NCBI RefSeq assembly: GCF_001885765.1
Contig: NZ_JXKD01000005.1
Span: 4,939-68,938, forward strand
Length of the DNA stretch: 64,000 nucleotides
Direction: 5' to 3'
Source: Enterococcus aquimarinus
GTDB lineage: Bacteria; Bacillota; Bacilli; Lactobacillales; Enterococcaceae
The notes beneath the pieces were generated by a model. It was not told the origin of the DNA. It was given only the letters and a program-made list of their open reading frames with translations, and did not search any database. Of this stretch, positions 1-10,393 are shown piece after piece; positions within the stretch are counted from its first letter, which is position 1, and each line of letters starts with the position of its first letter. The position numbers were made by a program, and so were the translations under genes.

Positions 1-21
1 CGTTGTTTTAGCAACCTTTAT

Positions 22-50
22 ATATTATCACCTTAACAGATTAATGTCAA
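22..50 (-). promoter_or_regulatory. Strong leftward sigma-A promoter (proximal of a tandem pair)
   Basis: On the minus strand TTGACA (50-45) and TAATAT (27-22) are separated by exactly 17 bases. The upstream DNA (51-80) is almost pure A/T, like an UP element. The -10 box and the bases after it match those of the second promoter at 108-137. Transcription would leave the window at its left edge. Tandem strong promoters with a shared discriminator are typical of rRNA operons; that target is inferred. Confidence 0.75.
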
Positions 51-107
51 CAACTTTTTAATATTTAATAAAAGTTTTTTATCTGCTGTGCTATCAGCAA
101 CTTTTAT

Positions 108-137
108 ATACTAACAAATAACATTGTTATTTGTCAA
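108..137 (-). promoter_or_regulatory. Strong leftward sigma-A promoter (distal of a tandem pair)
   Basis: On the minus strand TTGACA (137-132) and TAGTAT (113-108) are separated by 18 bases. It lies about 86 bases upstream of the promoter at 22-50, in the same direction. Confidence 0.65.
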
Positions 138-494
138 TTGTTTTTTTATCTTTCTTTTTAAAAGTGATACGCTACAGTTCTATATTTATACGTCTTGCTT
201 CAACAGTTAATAATATACCAATTTTCTACAGCCGAGTCAATAGCTAGAACGTTGATAAATCAACGTTTCTATTTAGAGCCCTTTCTTCTATCAACCACTT
301 CGTTTTCATCCGTTATTATCCGTAAAATAAACCCTTATATCCTTATAAAAACAAATAACGTTCGTTAATTTGCTCGTTTGTCCTTTGTTTTTTCTTTTAA
401 TTTCTTATATTATCTAAAGATTGATAGTTATTTTATCTATTTATTCATTTTTTTGATAATATAGGGTTAGATAAAACTATTAGGAGGTTGTCTT
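138..494. other. AT-rich intergenic region upstream of the two-component genes
   Basis: No convincing reading frame is present. An inverted repeat (AACGTTGAT, two bases, ATCAACGTT) lies at 248-267 and has no T-run, so it may be an operator or a weak terminator. The DNA just before the response regulator is very AT-rich, with a possible -10 near 455-465, but I see no convincing -35. Confidence 0.5.
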
Positions 495-1184
495 ATGAAA
501 ATATTAGTAGCAGATGATGATAAAGAAATTGTAGAGTTAATTAGTATTTATCTTCATAATGAAGGATACGAAGCAGTAAAAGCTTACGATGGCAAAGAAG
601 CCATGGAGTACGTTCGTTCAACACCCGATATCGGTTTATTAATTTTAGATATCATGATGCCTGAATTAGATGGCATGCAAGTTGTTAAAGCGCTTCGTAA
701 AGAATCACAAATTCCAATTATTATGTTAACAGCAAAAACAACTGATATGGATAAAATTAAAGGGCTGGTTGCAGGCGCAGATGATTATATTACAAAACCA
801 TTTAATCCACTTGAAGTCATGGCTCGGGTCAAATCGTTATTACGTCGGACAAAGATGACTGCTGCCAGTGAACAACCCGATATTTTAGAAGTTCGATCAT
901 TAATTATTAATCGTGATTCTCATGAAGTAAAAACATTGGATGGCGGAGATATTCAACTGACTGCATTAGAATTTGGAATTCTTTATCTTCTAGCGTCTCA
1001 TCCAAATCGTGTGTTTAGTGCCGATGAAATTTTTGAACGGGTATGGAAACAAGAAAGTGTCGTTTCCGCAAAAACAGTGATGGTTCACGTGAGTCATTTG
1101 AGAGATAAGATAGAAGAAGCTACTGGTGGCGAAAAAATCATTCAAACCGTTTGGGGAGTTGGATATAAAATAGATGCCAAATAA
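495..1184 (+). CDS. OmpR/PhoB-family response regulator (VanR-like)
   Basis: This 229-residue DNA-binding response regulator is the output half of a membrane-sensor pair. The N-terminal receiver domain (about 1-115) has the acidic pocket at Asp8-Asp9, the phosphoacceptor Asp52 in LLILDIMMPELDG, Thr79 and Lys101. The C-terminal winged helix (about 128-228) ends in the usual VWGVGYKI signature. AGGAGG lies about eight bases before the ATG. Its stop overlaps the kinase start by 11 bases, so the two are co-translated. It resembles the VanR-type regulators that sit beside serS in enterococci, as I remember them. The regulon is unknown, and no resistance or carboxypeptidase gene follows. Confidence 0.93.
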   Translation: MKILVADDDKEIVELISIYLHNEGYEAVKAYDGKEAMEYVRSTPDIGLLILDIMMPELDGMQVVKALRKESQIPIIMLTAKTTDMDKIKGLVAGADDYITKPFNPLEVMARVKSLLRRTKMTAASEQPDILEVRSLIINRDSHEVKTLDGGDIQLTALEFGILYLLASHPNRVFSADEIFERVWKQESVVSAKTVMVHVSHLRDKIEEATGGEKIIQTVWGVGYKIDAK

Positions 1185-2358
1185 CAAAATAGAAAAACGA
1201 AAACGAATCACATTGACCTCAAAGGAGATTAGTGAACTTTTTGCAGAAGCAATCGTCACAATTGTTTTGTTAATTTTACTTAACATTGCGATTATTGTCA
1301 TCTTTTCTTCGATTGTGAATCATTTTCCTTCATTAAATGATGCTATTTTTGAAACGCGAAATAGTTTTGTGCGAAATTTTGATTCGACAATTTTTTTAAG
1401 TGGTAGAAATTTAGTCATTCCTCTCTTTATTATTCTTGATACTTTAATTTTATATTGGCGCTTAATTCGTCGTTACCGTCAAATGCAATTACGGCATATT
1501 ATTACTGAGCTGCATTACATTGCCAGCGGGAATTATGATCACCGTATCCCATTTGAACTTAGTGGTGATTTAAGTCGGATTGTCACGAGTATTAACGGTC
1601 TCGTCGACAGTACGGTCGCAGCCATTGAAGAAGAGCGTCGGATTGAACAATCGAAGGATGAATTAATTACAAATGTGAGCCATGATATCCGCACACCTTT
1701 AACATCTATTATTGGTTATCTTGGGTTAATTGAAGATCGACAATATCGTTCTGAAGAAGATCTATTAAAATACACGCATACCGCTTATGTAAAAGCTAAA
1801 CAAATGACTTCTTTAGTGGAAGATTTATTCGAATATACCAAAGTTCGCCAACCTGGTGTTCCGATTCATACAATGAACTTTGATATGGTACAACTTTTGG
1901 AACAACTCGCCATTGAATTTGAATTAGAAGCCAGTCGGAAGGGAATTGACATTCAAGTAGTGACCAGTGCGCCACAGTTATTAATGGATGGTGACACGGA
2001 TAAATTAGTTCGGGTGTTTAACAATTTAATTACAAATGCGTTGAAGTATGGTAAAGGAGCTACTCTAATCTTGATTGAGATTGAAAAAGTCGGAACTGAG
2101 GCGATTATTCGTGTGAAAAACAATGGGAAGATGATCCCTAAGCATTCCTTAGATTCTCTTTTCAATCGCTTTTACCGTGTGGAAGAGTCACGATCACAAG
2201 AAACGGGTGGTACTGGCTTAGGGCTTGCCATTTCACAAAGCATTATTGCGTTACATGGCGGTTACATTTATGCCCAATCAAATCAAGATTGGACATCCTT
2301 TATCATCCATTTACCACTTAGTCATGTGAAACGTACAAAAAAATCAGAGAATAGTTGA
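1174..2358 (+). CDS. Membrane sensor histidine kinase (VanS-like)
   Basis: This 394-residue kinase is the partner of the upstream regulator. Two membrane segments (about 26-49 and 79-96) flank a short extracellular loop of roughly 30 residues, too small for a large ligand domain, so sensing is probably at the membrane. A HAMP-like linker follows. The dimerisation helix has the phosphorylated His170 in VSHDIRTPLTS. The ATPase domain has the N-box near 283-290 (NLITNALKYG) and the G2 box GGTGLGLAI. The usual DxGxG box reads NNGKM, as in VanS-type kinases. The -35 of the serS leader promoter overlaps its stop codon. Confidence 0.92.
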   Translation: MPNNKIEKRKRITLTSKEISELFAEAIVTIVLLILLNIAIIVIFSSIVNHFPSLNDAIFETRNSFVRNFDSTIFLSGRNLVIPLFIILDTLILYWRLIRRYRQMQLRHIITELHYIASGNYDHRIPFELSGDLSRIVTSINGLVDSTVAAIEEERRIEQSKDELITNVSHDIRTPLTSIIGYLGLIEDRQYRSEEDLLKYTHTAYVKAKQMTSLVEDLFEYTKVRQPGVPIHTMNFDMVQLLEQLAIEFELEASRKGIDIQVVTSAPQLLMDGDTDKLVRVFNNLITNALKYGKGATLILIEIEKVGTEAIIRVKNNGKMIPKHSLDSLFNRFYRVEESRSQETGGTGLGLAISQSIIALHGGYIYAQSNQDWTSFIIHLPLSHVKRTKKSENS

Positions 2359-2383
2359 CGAAAGAGCCGTTTTCCGCTATGCT
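2355..2383 (+). promoter_or_regulatory. Promoter of the serS T-box leader
   Basis: TTGACG (2355-2360) and TATGCT (2378-2383) are separated by 17 bases, just ahead of the T-box leader. It starts within the histidine kinase stop codon. Confidence 0.65.
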
Positions 2384-2389
2384 AAAGCA

Positions 2390-2632
2390 AATAAAATGAA
2401 TATTCAAGCAGAGAATCTAGTACGTAGTGTTTCTATTTCAATAGAGAGCTGATGGTTGGTGAAAATCAGTATAGAACAAGACCGAATCCAATTCTTATCA
2501 TGCTTCTTTTGAAAGAAAGACCTACTTCTCAGGTTACGAGAGAAACAAGGGCGGCAAATTGTCGAACTTGGGTGGTACCGCGAATAATCTATTTCGTCCC
2601 AAGCTATAGCGAGGGATGGAATAGTTTTTTTT
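2390..2632 (+). promoter_or_regulatory. T-box riboswitch controlling serS
   Basis: The conserved T-box stretch GGGTGGTACCGCG lies at 2570-2582. It is followed by a terminator hairpin with arms 2589-2600 and 2613-2624 and a run of eight T. The leader would sense uncharged tRNA-Ser. A TCC codon followed by A near 2487-2489 (in GAATCCAA) is the best specifier candidate. The serS RBS follows within 20 bases of the terminator. Confidence 0.9.
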
Positions 2633-2665
2633 ATTTTATTTACTAATTTGAGGAGGAAAAATAAA

Positions 2666-3943
2666 ATGTTAGACATCAAAATGATTCGCCAAAATATGGA
2701 ACTTGTCGAGCAAAAGTTAATCGCGCGTGGTGTGGCCCCTGAAGTATTGATCCACTTTTTAGCACTTGATGAAAAGCGTCGCGAGTTGCTTGTACAAACA
2801 GAAGAACTGAAAAAATATCGCAATGAGGTCTCTGGTGCGATTGCGACGTTAAAACGGGAAAAAGTCGATGCGACGGATAAAATTACCGAAATGAAAGCAG
2901 TCGGTGAACAAATCAAAGACTTAGATACTCGTTTGCAAGCGATTGATGATGAGTTACAAGCAATTGCTACTACATTACCAAATTTAGCACATGAAAGCGT
3001 GCCGGTTGGAAAAGATGAAGAAGACAACATTGAAGTACGTCGTTGGGGTACTCCCGGAGAATTGGATTTTGAGGCTAAACCACACTGGGAAATTGCGGAA
3101 AACTTAGGGATTTTAGACTTTGAGCGCGGCGCAAAAGTTACTGGTAGCCGTTTTGTGTTCTACAAAGGCTTAGGTGCTCGTCTCGAACGGGCATTATATA
3201 ACTTCATGTTAGATCAACATATTTACGAGCATGGCTACACTGAAATGATGACGCCCTATATCGTTAATAGCCAATCAATGTTTGGTACAGGACAATTCCC
3301 GAAATTTAAAGAAGATGTTTTCCAATTGGCGGATACTGATTTCACTTTAATTCCAACCGCTGAAGTACCGTTAACGAATTACTATAGTCAAGAAATTTTA
3401 GAACAAGATTCGCTACCGATTTCTTTAACTGCCTTGAGTCCCGCTTTTCGTTCAGAAGCAGGAAGCGCTGGTCGCGATACTCGTGGTTTAATCCGTCTTC
3501 ATCAGTTCAATAAAGTAGAAATGGTTAAATTCAGCGATCGGGAACATTCTTATGAAGCCTTAGAGCAAATGACCGCCGACGCCGAGAGTATTTTGCAAAA
3601 ATTACAATTACCTTATCGCGTTTTAACATTATGCACCGGAGATATGGGTTTTTCAGCTGCGAAAACGTATGATTTAGAAGTATGGATTCCAGCACAAGAT
3701 ACTTTCCGTGAAATTAGCTCTTGTTCGAACTGTGAAGATTTCCAAGCACGCCGGGCGATGATTCGCTACCGTGATGATCAAGGGAAAATTCACTACGCTC
3801 ATACTTTAAACGGCTCTGGTTTAGCAGTAGGTAGAACCGTTGCAGCTGTTTTAGAAAACTATCAAAATGCCGATGGAACGGTTACCGTGCCTGAGGTCCT
3901 TGTTCCGTATATGGGTGGCATCACACGTATCGAAAAAATATAA
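2666..3943 (+). CDS. serS: Seryl-tRNA synthetase
   Basis: Class II synthetase that charges tRNA-Ser, 425 residues from the start chosen here. ATG 2666 follows AGGAGG at 2651-2656. An upstream in-frame TTG overlaps that RBS and is unlikely. The N-terminal part (about 1-110) is the long antiparallel coiled coil that grips the tRNA variable arm. The catalytic core carries class II motif 2 around [21 protein letters not shown] and motif 3 near the C-terminus ([11 protein letters not shown]). Expression is gated by the T-box just upstream. Confidence 0.98.
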   Translation: MLDIKMIRQNMELVEQKLIARGVAPEVLIHFLALDEKRRELLVQTEELKKYRNEVSGAIATLKREKVDATDKITEMKAVGEQIKDLDTRLQAIDDELQAIATTLPNLAHESVPVGKDEEDNIEVRRWGTPGELDFEAKPHWEIAENLGILDFERGAKVTGSRFVFYKGLGARLERALYNFMLDQHIYEHGYTEMMTPYIVNSQSMFGTGQFPKFKEDVFQLADTDFTLIPTAEVPLTNYYSQEILEQDSLPISLTALSPAFRSEAGSAGRDTRGLIRLHQFNKVEMVKFSDREHSYEALEQMTADAESILQKLQLPYRVLTLCTGDMGFSAAKTYDLEVWIPAQDTFREISSCSNCEDFQARRAMIRYRDDQGKIHYAHTLNGSGLAVGRTVAAVLENYQNADGTVTVPEVLVPYMGGITRIEKI

Positions 3944-3949
3944 TCATCC

Positions 3950-3999
3950 GATTAATCTTTGTATAAGGAAATTCTTATACGAAGATTAATCTTTTTTTT
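3950..3999 (+). terminator. Rho-independent terminator of serS
   Basis: A long hairpin has arms 3950-3967 and 3974-3991 with one internal mismatch, followed by eight T. It separates serS from the deacetylase gene and argues against the deacetylase starting further upstream at 3959. Confidence 0.9.
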
Positions 4000-4069
4000 A
4001 TTGAGCTTATATTACAAAAGTGTTACATTATTATTAATATTAAGAATAATGATGTTAGAGGTGCTTAGA

Positions 4070-5539
4070 GTGATCGATAAAAAAATAACTCCTGCGACTA
4101 ATAGGAGTGAACGACGACAACTTCAACAAAAAAAACAATCAAAAAAAATGTATTCGCGTTTTGTTTTCTTCTCCCTATTAACAGCCATCATCATTGGCTC
4201 AGGTCTTGGCCTGTTATACTTCTTAGAACAACAACGAATGAATGAAAAAATTGCGTCCGAAACACAAGAAATACTGAAAAAAAATCAACAAAGACAAGTA
4301 CAAAGCGGTTTTGAAACGAACGAAATGATTACTGAAAAAAATAATCTGACTAAAGTCACTTATATCCCAAAAGAAAAAGATAGCTTACCTATTGAGAACA
4401 TCGAAGAAAGAATGTCTACCTTAATGAATCAAGCCGCGAAAAAATATAAAGGAAACCAACACACAATCCTCATCGGCAGGATTGGTTCCGAAAACTATAC
4501 GGAGAAATTGGCTTCTTATAGTGTGATGGTTGATACGTATCAATGGCAAGTCGATACTACTACTTTTAAAAATATCGGGACCGTTGAAGATGAGCCTACT
4601 TACATCAATCAAAAAACGGAACAAGCTGTTACGATTGAGGAATTAATTGTCGAAGACGCCAATCTACTTGGTATCCAACAAGTGATTCAACAACAAATTT
4701 TAGATGATGCTGAAAATCCAAATGATGTGATTGACGCAGTGTTAAATTTACCTCGAATTAATTGGGAAACAAAAATGACGTATCAACCCGATGCTCTACA
4801 CGTTGTACTTCCCGAAAATGAAACCGGCGTTACTGAAATCACACTATCGTATCAACAGATCCAACCGTTTATTCAAAAAGAATTAGTCAATCCCGCATTC
4901 TTAAATGAAGAAGCAACGGGACTAGATCCTAATCAAAAATATATTGTGTTAACTTTTGATGATGGCCCTATGCCGCATACCACAACTAACGTTTTAGATG
5001 TTTTACAAGAAAAAAACGTCAAAGCTACGTTCTTTTTACTTGGTCAAAATGCGAAAAAGCATCCTGATCTAGTGAAAAGAATGCATGAAGAAGGTCATGA
5101 AGTCGGTAGTCATTCCTACTCTCACCCACTTTTGACAAATCTTTCAAAAGAAGCGATTGAAAAAGAAGTCCAGCAAACCGATCGCGCCATTTTTGAAGCA
5201 ACCGGCGTTTTACCACGAACATTTAGACCACCTTATGGAGCCGTAAATGCCGATGTGGCAGCGATCATTGGTAAACCGATTATTCAATGGAATATTGATT
5301 CAATGGATTGGCATTCGAAACAAAAAAATGCAACCATTCAGATGATTGATCAAACAGCTTCTGAAGGTGGTATTGTCTTAATGCACGACATTCAGCCTTC
5401 TACTGTTGATGCACTACCACGAATCATTGATAATCTTAGAGAGCAAGGATACCAATTCGTCACGGCCGAGGAATTGATGGAATCAAATATCCGTCCCTTA
5501 TATCAATATTTTAGTCGTCATGATTTTCGTAAAATTTGA
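4070..5539 (+). CDS. Membrane-anchored polysaccharide (peptidoglycan) deacetylase
   Basis: Predicted peptidoglycan N-acetylglucosamine deacetylase of the PgdA/NodB family, which confers lysozyme resistance in relatives. From GTG 4070 (RBS AGAGGTG at 4056-4062) it has 489 residues: a basic cytoplasmic tail, one membrane anchor (about 29-52), a middle domain (about 100-275) resembling the RsiV/DUF3298 fold, and a C-terminal NodB domain. All metal and catalytic motifs are visible: TFDDGP (295-300), HSYSHP (348-353), RPPYG (386-390) and LMHD (437-440). Earlier in-frame starts fall inside the serS terminator or lack an RBS. ATG 4049 or 4052 is a possible alternative. It appears to be monocistronic. 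Substrate is inferred from the family. Confidence 0.88.
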   Translation: MIDKKITPATNRSERRQLQQKKQSKKMYSRFVFFSLLTAIIIGSGLGLLYFLEQQRMNEKIASETQEILKKNQQRQVQSGFETNEMITEKNNLTKVTYIPKEKDSLPIENIEERMSTLMNQAAKKYKGNQHTILIGRIGSENYTEKLASYSVMVDTYQWQVDTTTFKNIGTVEDEPTYINQKTEQAVTIEELIVEDANLLGIQQVIQQQILDDAENPNDVIDAVLNLPRINWETKMTYQPDALHVVLPENETGVTEITLSYQQIQPFIQKELVNPAFLNEEATGLDPNQKYIVLTFDDGPMPHTTTNVLDVLQEKNVKATFFLLGQNAKKHPDLVKRMHEEGHEVGSHSYSHPLLTNLSKEAIEKEVQQTDRAIFEATGVLPRTFRPPYGAVNADVAAIIGKPIIQWNIDSMDWHSKQKNATIQMIDQTASEGGIVLMHDIQPSTVDALPRIIDNLREQGYQFVTAEELMESNIRPLYQYFSRHDFRKI

Positions 5540-5564
5540 TAGATAAGTCATTCATAATCAAACA

Positions 5565-5596
5565 AAACCCTCAGGAAAAATATTCCTGAGGGTTTT
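5565..5596. terminator. Bidirectional terminator between deacetylase and gntR
   Basis: AAACCCTCAGGAA and its exact complement flank a five-base loop, with T-runs on both strands. It serves the converging deacetylase (+) and GntR (-) genes. Confidence 0.9.
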
Positions 5597-5654
5597 TGTG
5601 ATAGCTATTATGATAAATTGATCAAAATAGTTTTTATTGACTAATGGAAATAGA

Positions 5655-6392
5655 CTAATTTTCAGGTGTTCGTACATGAGCAATCCGATAACGAAATTGA
5701 TCGGCACGCGCGACACTTAACGTGAATTCGATAATTTCATTTTCCGTATTATACGTTGTCCGTCTTAAACTTAAGACAGGAGATCCTTCAATAATTTGCA
5801 ATTGTCTCGCATCTTTTGACTTAGCGATCGTAGCAAAAAACTCTTCATTTGCTACGCGAATCGTTTGATTAAATTCTTGGGAAAATAAATCATAGAGCGG
5901 TTTTTGCTCCAGTAATTCCCTTGTCAGCGTCAAAAATTTTTTAGCTGGTAAATAAGAGCGTTCTAACATCATCGGTTGTCCATCTGCCAAACGCAAACGT
6001 TTTAACTTAAGTAATTTTTCACCTAACGATACACCCAATCGGCCAGCCAGATATTTATTGGCTTCTACCACTTCAAATTCTAAAATTTTTGTTTCAGGTG
6101 TTTTACCTAAGGAGCGCATTTGTTCTGTGAAACTATACGAGCCCGATAAATTCGTCACTTGTTTACTTAAATCTGAAACAAACGTGCCTTTGCCATGTTG
6201 ACGATAAATATAGCCTTGTTTTTCTAATTCTTGCAGTGCTAAACGGACGGTTGTACGACTTAACCCATAACGGTTGGTTAACTCTCGTTCGGAGGGTAAC
6301 ATGTCATTGGCTTCCATTTCCATTTCAATCTTTTCTTTTAATAAATCAACTAATTGATTATATAAAGGTTGTTTAATCATCCCTTTTTCCAT
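5655..6392 (-). CDS. GntR/HutC-family transcriptional regulator of the sugar PTS regulon
   Basis: A 245-residue repressor with an N-terminal winged helix (about 10-75; LPSERELTNRYGLSRTTVRLAL) and a C-terminal UTRA ligand domain (about 98-236), the HutC subfamily layout. RBS AGAGGTGA precedes ATG 6392; a second ATG at 6380 is less well placed. Its promoter carries a palindromic operator (6420-6435) that recurs at the agaS promoter and at the PTS promoter. It therefore very probably represses itself and the 12.9-19.8 kb catabolic genes. Ligands in this subfamily are often phosphorylated amino sugars; that is inference here. A GntR gene also neighbours the homologous bgaC locus of pneumococcus, as I remember it. 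Confidence 0.9.
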   Translation of the reverse strand: MEKGMIKQPLYNQLVDLLKEKIEMEMEANDMLPSERELTNRYGLSRTTVRLALQELEKQGYIYRQHGKGTFVSDLSKQVTNLSGSYSFTEQMRSLGKTPETKILEFEVVEANKYLAGRLGVSLGEKLLKLKRLRLADGQPMMLERSYLPAKKFLTLTRELLEQKPLYDLFSQEFNQTIRVANEEFFATIAKSKDARQLQIIEGSPVLSLRRTTYNTENEIIEFTLSVARADQFRYRIAHVRTPEN

Positions 6393-6419
6393 TTCGACTC
6401 ACCTCTTTTTCACTCTCAA

Positions 6420-6435
6420 ACTGGTTACTACCACA
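6420..6435. promoter_or_regulatory. GntR operator 1 (autoregulatory)
   Basis: ACTGGTTACTACCACA contains the palindrome-like core TGGTTACTACCA. It lies five bases downstream of the -10 of the gntR promoter, so binding would block initiation. The same element, at the same distance from the -10, occurs at 17033 and 20034. Confidence 0.8.
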
Positions 6436-6440
6436 TCGTA

Positions 6441-6469
6441 AGATTACTATTAAAACGATGAATTGTCAA
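6441..6469 (-). promoter_or_regulatory. Promoter of the gntR regulator gene
   Basis: On the minus strand TTGACA (6469-6464) and TAATCT (6446-6441) are separated by 17 bases, with the operator immediately downstream. Confidence 0.75.
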
Positions 6470-6511
6470 TCAAGAAAAAGATAGGAATCGTTTAATGATA
6501 GGCATCAGAAA

Positions 6512-6566
6512 AAGGTGTGACAACAGTCTACTCTTTCGAAAAACGACTGTTGTCACACCTTGTTTT
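6512..6566. terminator. Terminator of guaB
   Basis: A 17-bp perfect stem (6512-6528 with 6545-6561) has T-runs on both strands. It lies just after the guaB stop on the minus strand and insulates the gntR promoter. Confidence 0.92.
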
Positions 6567-6570
6567 TTTC

Positions 6571-8085
<1,515 letters not shown>

Positions 8086-8091
8086 CTAATC

Positions 8092-8120
8092 AAAATAGCA
8101 AAATTTTATTCAGAAGTCAA
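8092..8120 (-). promoter_or_regulatory. guaB: guaB promoter
   Basis: On the minus strand TTGACT (8120-8115) and TATTTT (8097-8092) are separated by 17 bases. The leader is only about 30 nt. Confidence 0.65.
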
Positions 8121-8217
8121 CTATCCAATCAGAACATTAAAACTTACTCATTAAATCATTCGGAAACTGCCGATAATAATGCTTATCAACACGTGAACGA
8201 TTGATGGATTTAAAAAC

Positions 8218-8262
8218 CAAAAAAACCTCCCAAAGTAAGCAAAGGTTGCTTATTTCGGGAGA
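8218..8262 (-). terminator. Terminator of the DUF1129 gene
   Basis: A minus-strand hairpin (arms 8261-8248 and 8240-8227) is followed by a T-run. It lies between the DUF1129 gene and guaB. Confidence 0.85.
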
Positions 8263-8313
8263 TTCTCGTTAACATAATATTCGATATTCGCAGTGTAGAT
8301 GTTTAGTCATCGA

Positions 8314-9021
8314 CTATTTTTTAGGAACATCTGCTCTTGGTAAAGCTAAACTACCAACGATATTATATTTTTTCTTTAAATAATAACGAATTCCTAGTGC
8401 TGAACCACCGACAATCACTAAGCCTAATGGTGGTAAGATAATATTAATAAATGGTGGGATGAGTGCTGAGACTCCAATAATTAAGACCCAAGCTAAAAAC
8501 GCGCCTCCTAAAATCAATAAAATCTTCCATAATTTTGGCCGCTTGCTCTTATCAGCACCTGGTCGTTCATATTGATACACATATTTGTACATCAAATAAA
8601 AGACCCAGCCCCCAAATCCTGCCATGAGGAACAACGTGATTAAACCGTAAACTTCAACGCTATTTCTGAAAAACAATCCCATTGTGCCAAGCATTAAACC
8701 AAATACCCCTAAAATCAATAAGGCATTATCCAACCACATAAACACTGGTTTCGTCTCTTTGACTTCTTCTGGTTTATTCAAAATGGCTTCGGTTCTTTCA
8801 GAAACTGTCCCAAATAACTGACGTGCCGTCCGACCTGTTTTTTGTTCTTGCACTAGTAGCGGTAACATATCATGTAACGCCACGGCTTTTTCTTCTTCCG
8901 ATAAATTCGCTGCTGCTAACGATTTTTTTAAGTCAAAAATATATTGTTGATTTTTCTTCGTTAATTCTTGTTCTAACGCCCGATTTTCAGCGACGTAATT
9001 TCGTACTATTTCTGGATCCAT
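8314..9021 (-). CDS. DUF1129-family membrane protein
   Basis: A 235-residue protein with a charged, helical N-terminal cytoplasmic part (about 1-90) and a C-terminal part with four likely membrane spans (about 100-120, 125-145, 165-190, 195-212), ending in a basic tail. It matches the DUF1129 proteins that lie beside ychF in lactic acid bacteria. No enzymatic motif is visible and the function is unknown. RBS AGGGGG precedes ATG 9021. It probably follows ychF in one transcript and ends at the hairpin at 8218-8262. Confidence 0.8.
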   Translation of the reverse strand: MDPEIVRNYVAENRALEQELTKKNQQYIFDLKKSLAAANLSEEEKAVALHDMLPLLVQEQKTGRTARQLFGTVSERTEAILNKPEEVKETKPVFMWLDNALLILGVFGLMLGTMGLFFRNSVEVYGLITLFLMAGFGGWVFYLMYKYVYQYERPGADKSKRPKLWKILLILGGAFLAWVLIIGVSALIPPFINIILPPLGLVIVGGSALGIRYYLKKKYNIVGSLALPRADVPKK

Positions 9022-9074
9022 TCTCGATTGCCCCCTTCTTTGCCTTTGACGCTTAGTTGATTCTTGTTTTATGA

Positions 9075-10175
9075 TTAGACGTTAAAACGAAACAGCATAA
9101 CATCGCCGTCTTTCACGATGTACTCTTTTCCTTCTAAACGAACACGTCCGGCTTCTTTCGCTGCTTGCATTGAACCATACTCACTTAAGTCTTCAAAAGA
9201 AACAGTTTCGGCACGAATGAATCCTTTTTCAAAATCGGAGTGAATAATACCGGCTGCTTGAGGTGCTTTGATGCCTTTGGTAAACGTCCAAGCACGAACT
9301 TCTTGCTCACCTGCCGTAAAGTATGTTGCCAATCCTAGTAAATCATAGGCTGCACGAATCAATTGATCTAAGCCAGATTCTTCAATCCCTAGGGCTTCTA
9401 AGAAATCGGCTTTGTCTTCTTCATCAAGTTCAGCAATTTCTTCTTCCGCACGGGCACAAACAACAATGACTTCCGCATTTTCGCTCGCTGCAAATTCACG
9501 GACTTGTTGAACGTATGGATTGCTGTCTGCATCTGCCACTTCATCTTCCCCAACGTTTGCTACGTACAAAACAGGTTTTGTCGTTAATAAAAACAACCCT
9601 CTGACAATTTTTTCTTCGTCTTCGGTAAATTCAATGGAGCGCGCAGAGTGTCCTTCTTCCAAAACAGGTTTGATTTTTTCTAAAACCGCAAGCTCTGCTA
9701 AAATATCTTTGTCTCTGGCTTTCGCCATTTTAGCAACTCGTTGATGCCGTTTCGTAATAGAATCTAAATCGGCTAAGACTAATTCTAAATTAATCGTATC
9801 AATGTCTTCTAATGGATTAACCCGTCCTTCAACGTGCGTAATATTGTCATCATCAAAACAGCGAACGACATGACAAATCGCATCGACTTGGCGAATATGG
9901 CTAAGAAATTGATTTCCTAGTCCTTCCCCTTTACTCGCACCCTTCACAATTCCGGCAATATCCGTAAATTCAAATGTTGTTGGGACTGTCTTCTTTGGTT
10001 TCACTAATTCTGTTAAACGTTGTAGGCGGCTATCTGGCACTTCTACCATTCCTACATTGGGATCAATCGTCGCAAATGGATAATTTGCTGCTTCGACTCC
10101 TGCTTTCGTAATTGCATTGAATAACGTCGATTTCCCTACATTTGGTAAGCCGACAATTCCTGCTGTTAATGCCAT
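9075..10175 (-). CDS. ychF: Redox-regulated ATPase YchF (Obg-like)
   Basis: An Obg/YchF-family P-loop protein of 366 residues, normal length. The family prefers ATP over GTP and binds ribosomes. Visible motifs are the P-loop [11 protein letters not shown] (8-18), switch region [20 protein letters not shown], and a C-terminal TGS domain ending in [13 protein letters not shown]. It lies just downstream of the DUF951 gene in the ParB/ParA/RsmG gene string, a common arrangement in Bacillota. Confidence 0.97.
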   Translation of the reverse strand: MALTAGIVGLPNVGKSTLFNAITKAGVEAANYPFATIDPNVGMVEVPDSRLQRLTELVKPKKTVPTTFEFTDIAGIVKGASKGEGLGNQFLSHIRQVDAICHVVRCFDDDNITHVEGRVNPLEDIDTINLELVLADLDSITKRHQRVAKMAKARDKDILAELAVLEKIKPVLEEGHSARSIEFTEDEEKIVRGLFLLTTKPVLYVANVGEDEVADADSNPYVQQVREFAASENAEVIVVCARAEEEIAELDEEDKADFLEALGIEESGLDQLIRAAYDLLGLATYFTAGEQEVRAWTFTKGIKAPQAAGIIHSDFEKGFIRAETVSFEDLSEYGSMQAAKEAGRVRLEGKEYIVKDGDVMLFRFNV

Positions 10176-10192
10176 CTCTTCTTCACTCTTTC

Positions 10193-10372
10193 CTATGCTT
10201 TTTCTAAAATCTTCTTCATTTTTTTCTCAAACTCACGCCGAGGCATCATGACCATTTGGCCGCATTTGACGCACTTAATTTTGATATCAGCACCCATTCG
10301 AATAATTTCCCACCGATTCGTCTGACACGCGTGCGGTTTTTTCATTTCTACAATATCGCCAAAATCATACAT
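10193..10372 (-). CDS. DUF951 small zinc-ribbon-like protein
   Basis: A 59-residue protein starting [16 protein letters not shown]. Conserved features are [20 protein letters not shown] and [15 protein letters not shown]. The cysteines (one after KKPHA, then a CVKC pair) suggest a small metal-binding fold. The family sits between parB and ychF in many Bacillota; function is unknown. It was too short for standard ORF calling. Its start is 21 bases after the parB stop. Confidence 0.88.
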   Translation of the reverse strand: MYDFGDIVEMKKPHACQTNRWEIIRMGADIKIKCVKCGQMVMMPRREFEKKMKKILEKA

Positions 10373-10393
10373 TCTAAACGACTCCTTTATTGC

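Noticed and set aside
2404-3030. 208-codon minus-strand frame opposite the serS leader and 5' end
   Set aside because: Ser/Phe-rich composition of an antisense shadow, no RBS, and it covers the T-box and a certain gene.
8185-8201. parS-like CACGTG element upstream of guaB
   Set aside because: Only the central bases match; the outer half-sites differ at many positions.
8823-9056. Plus-strand frame opposite the DUF1129 gene
   Set aside because: Hydrophobic shadow of an established minus-strand membrane gene.
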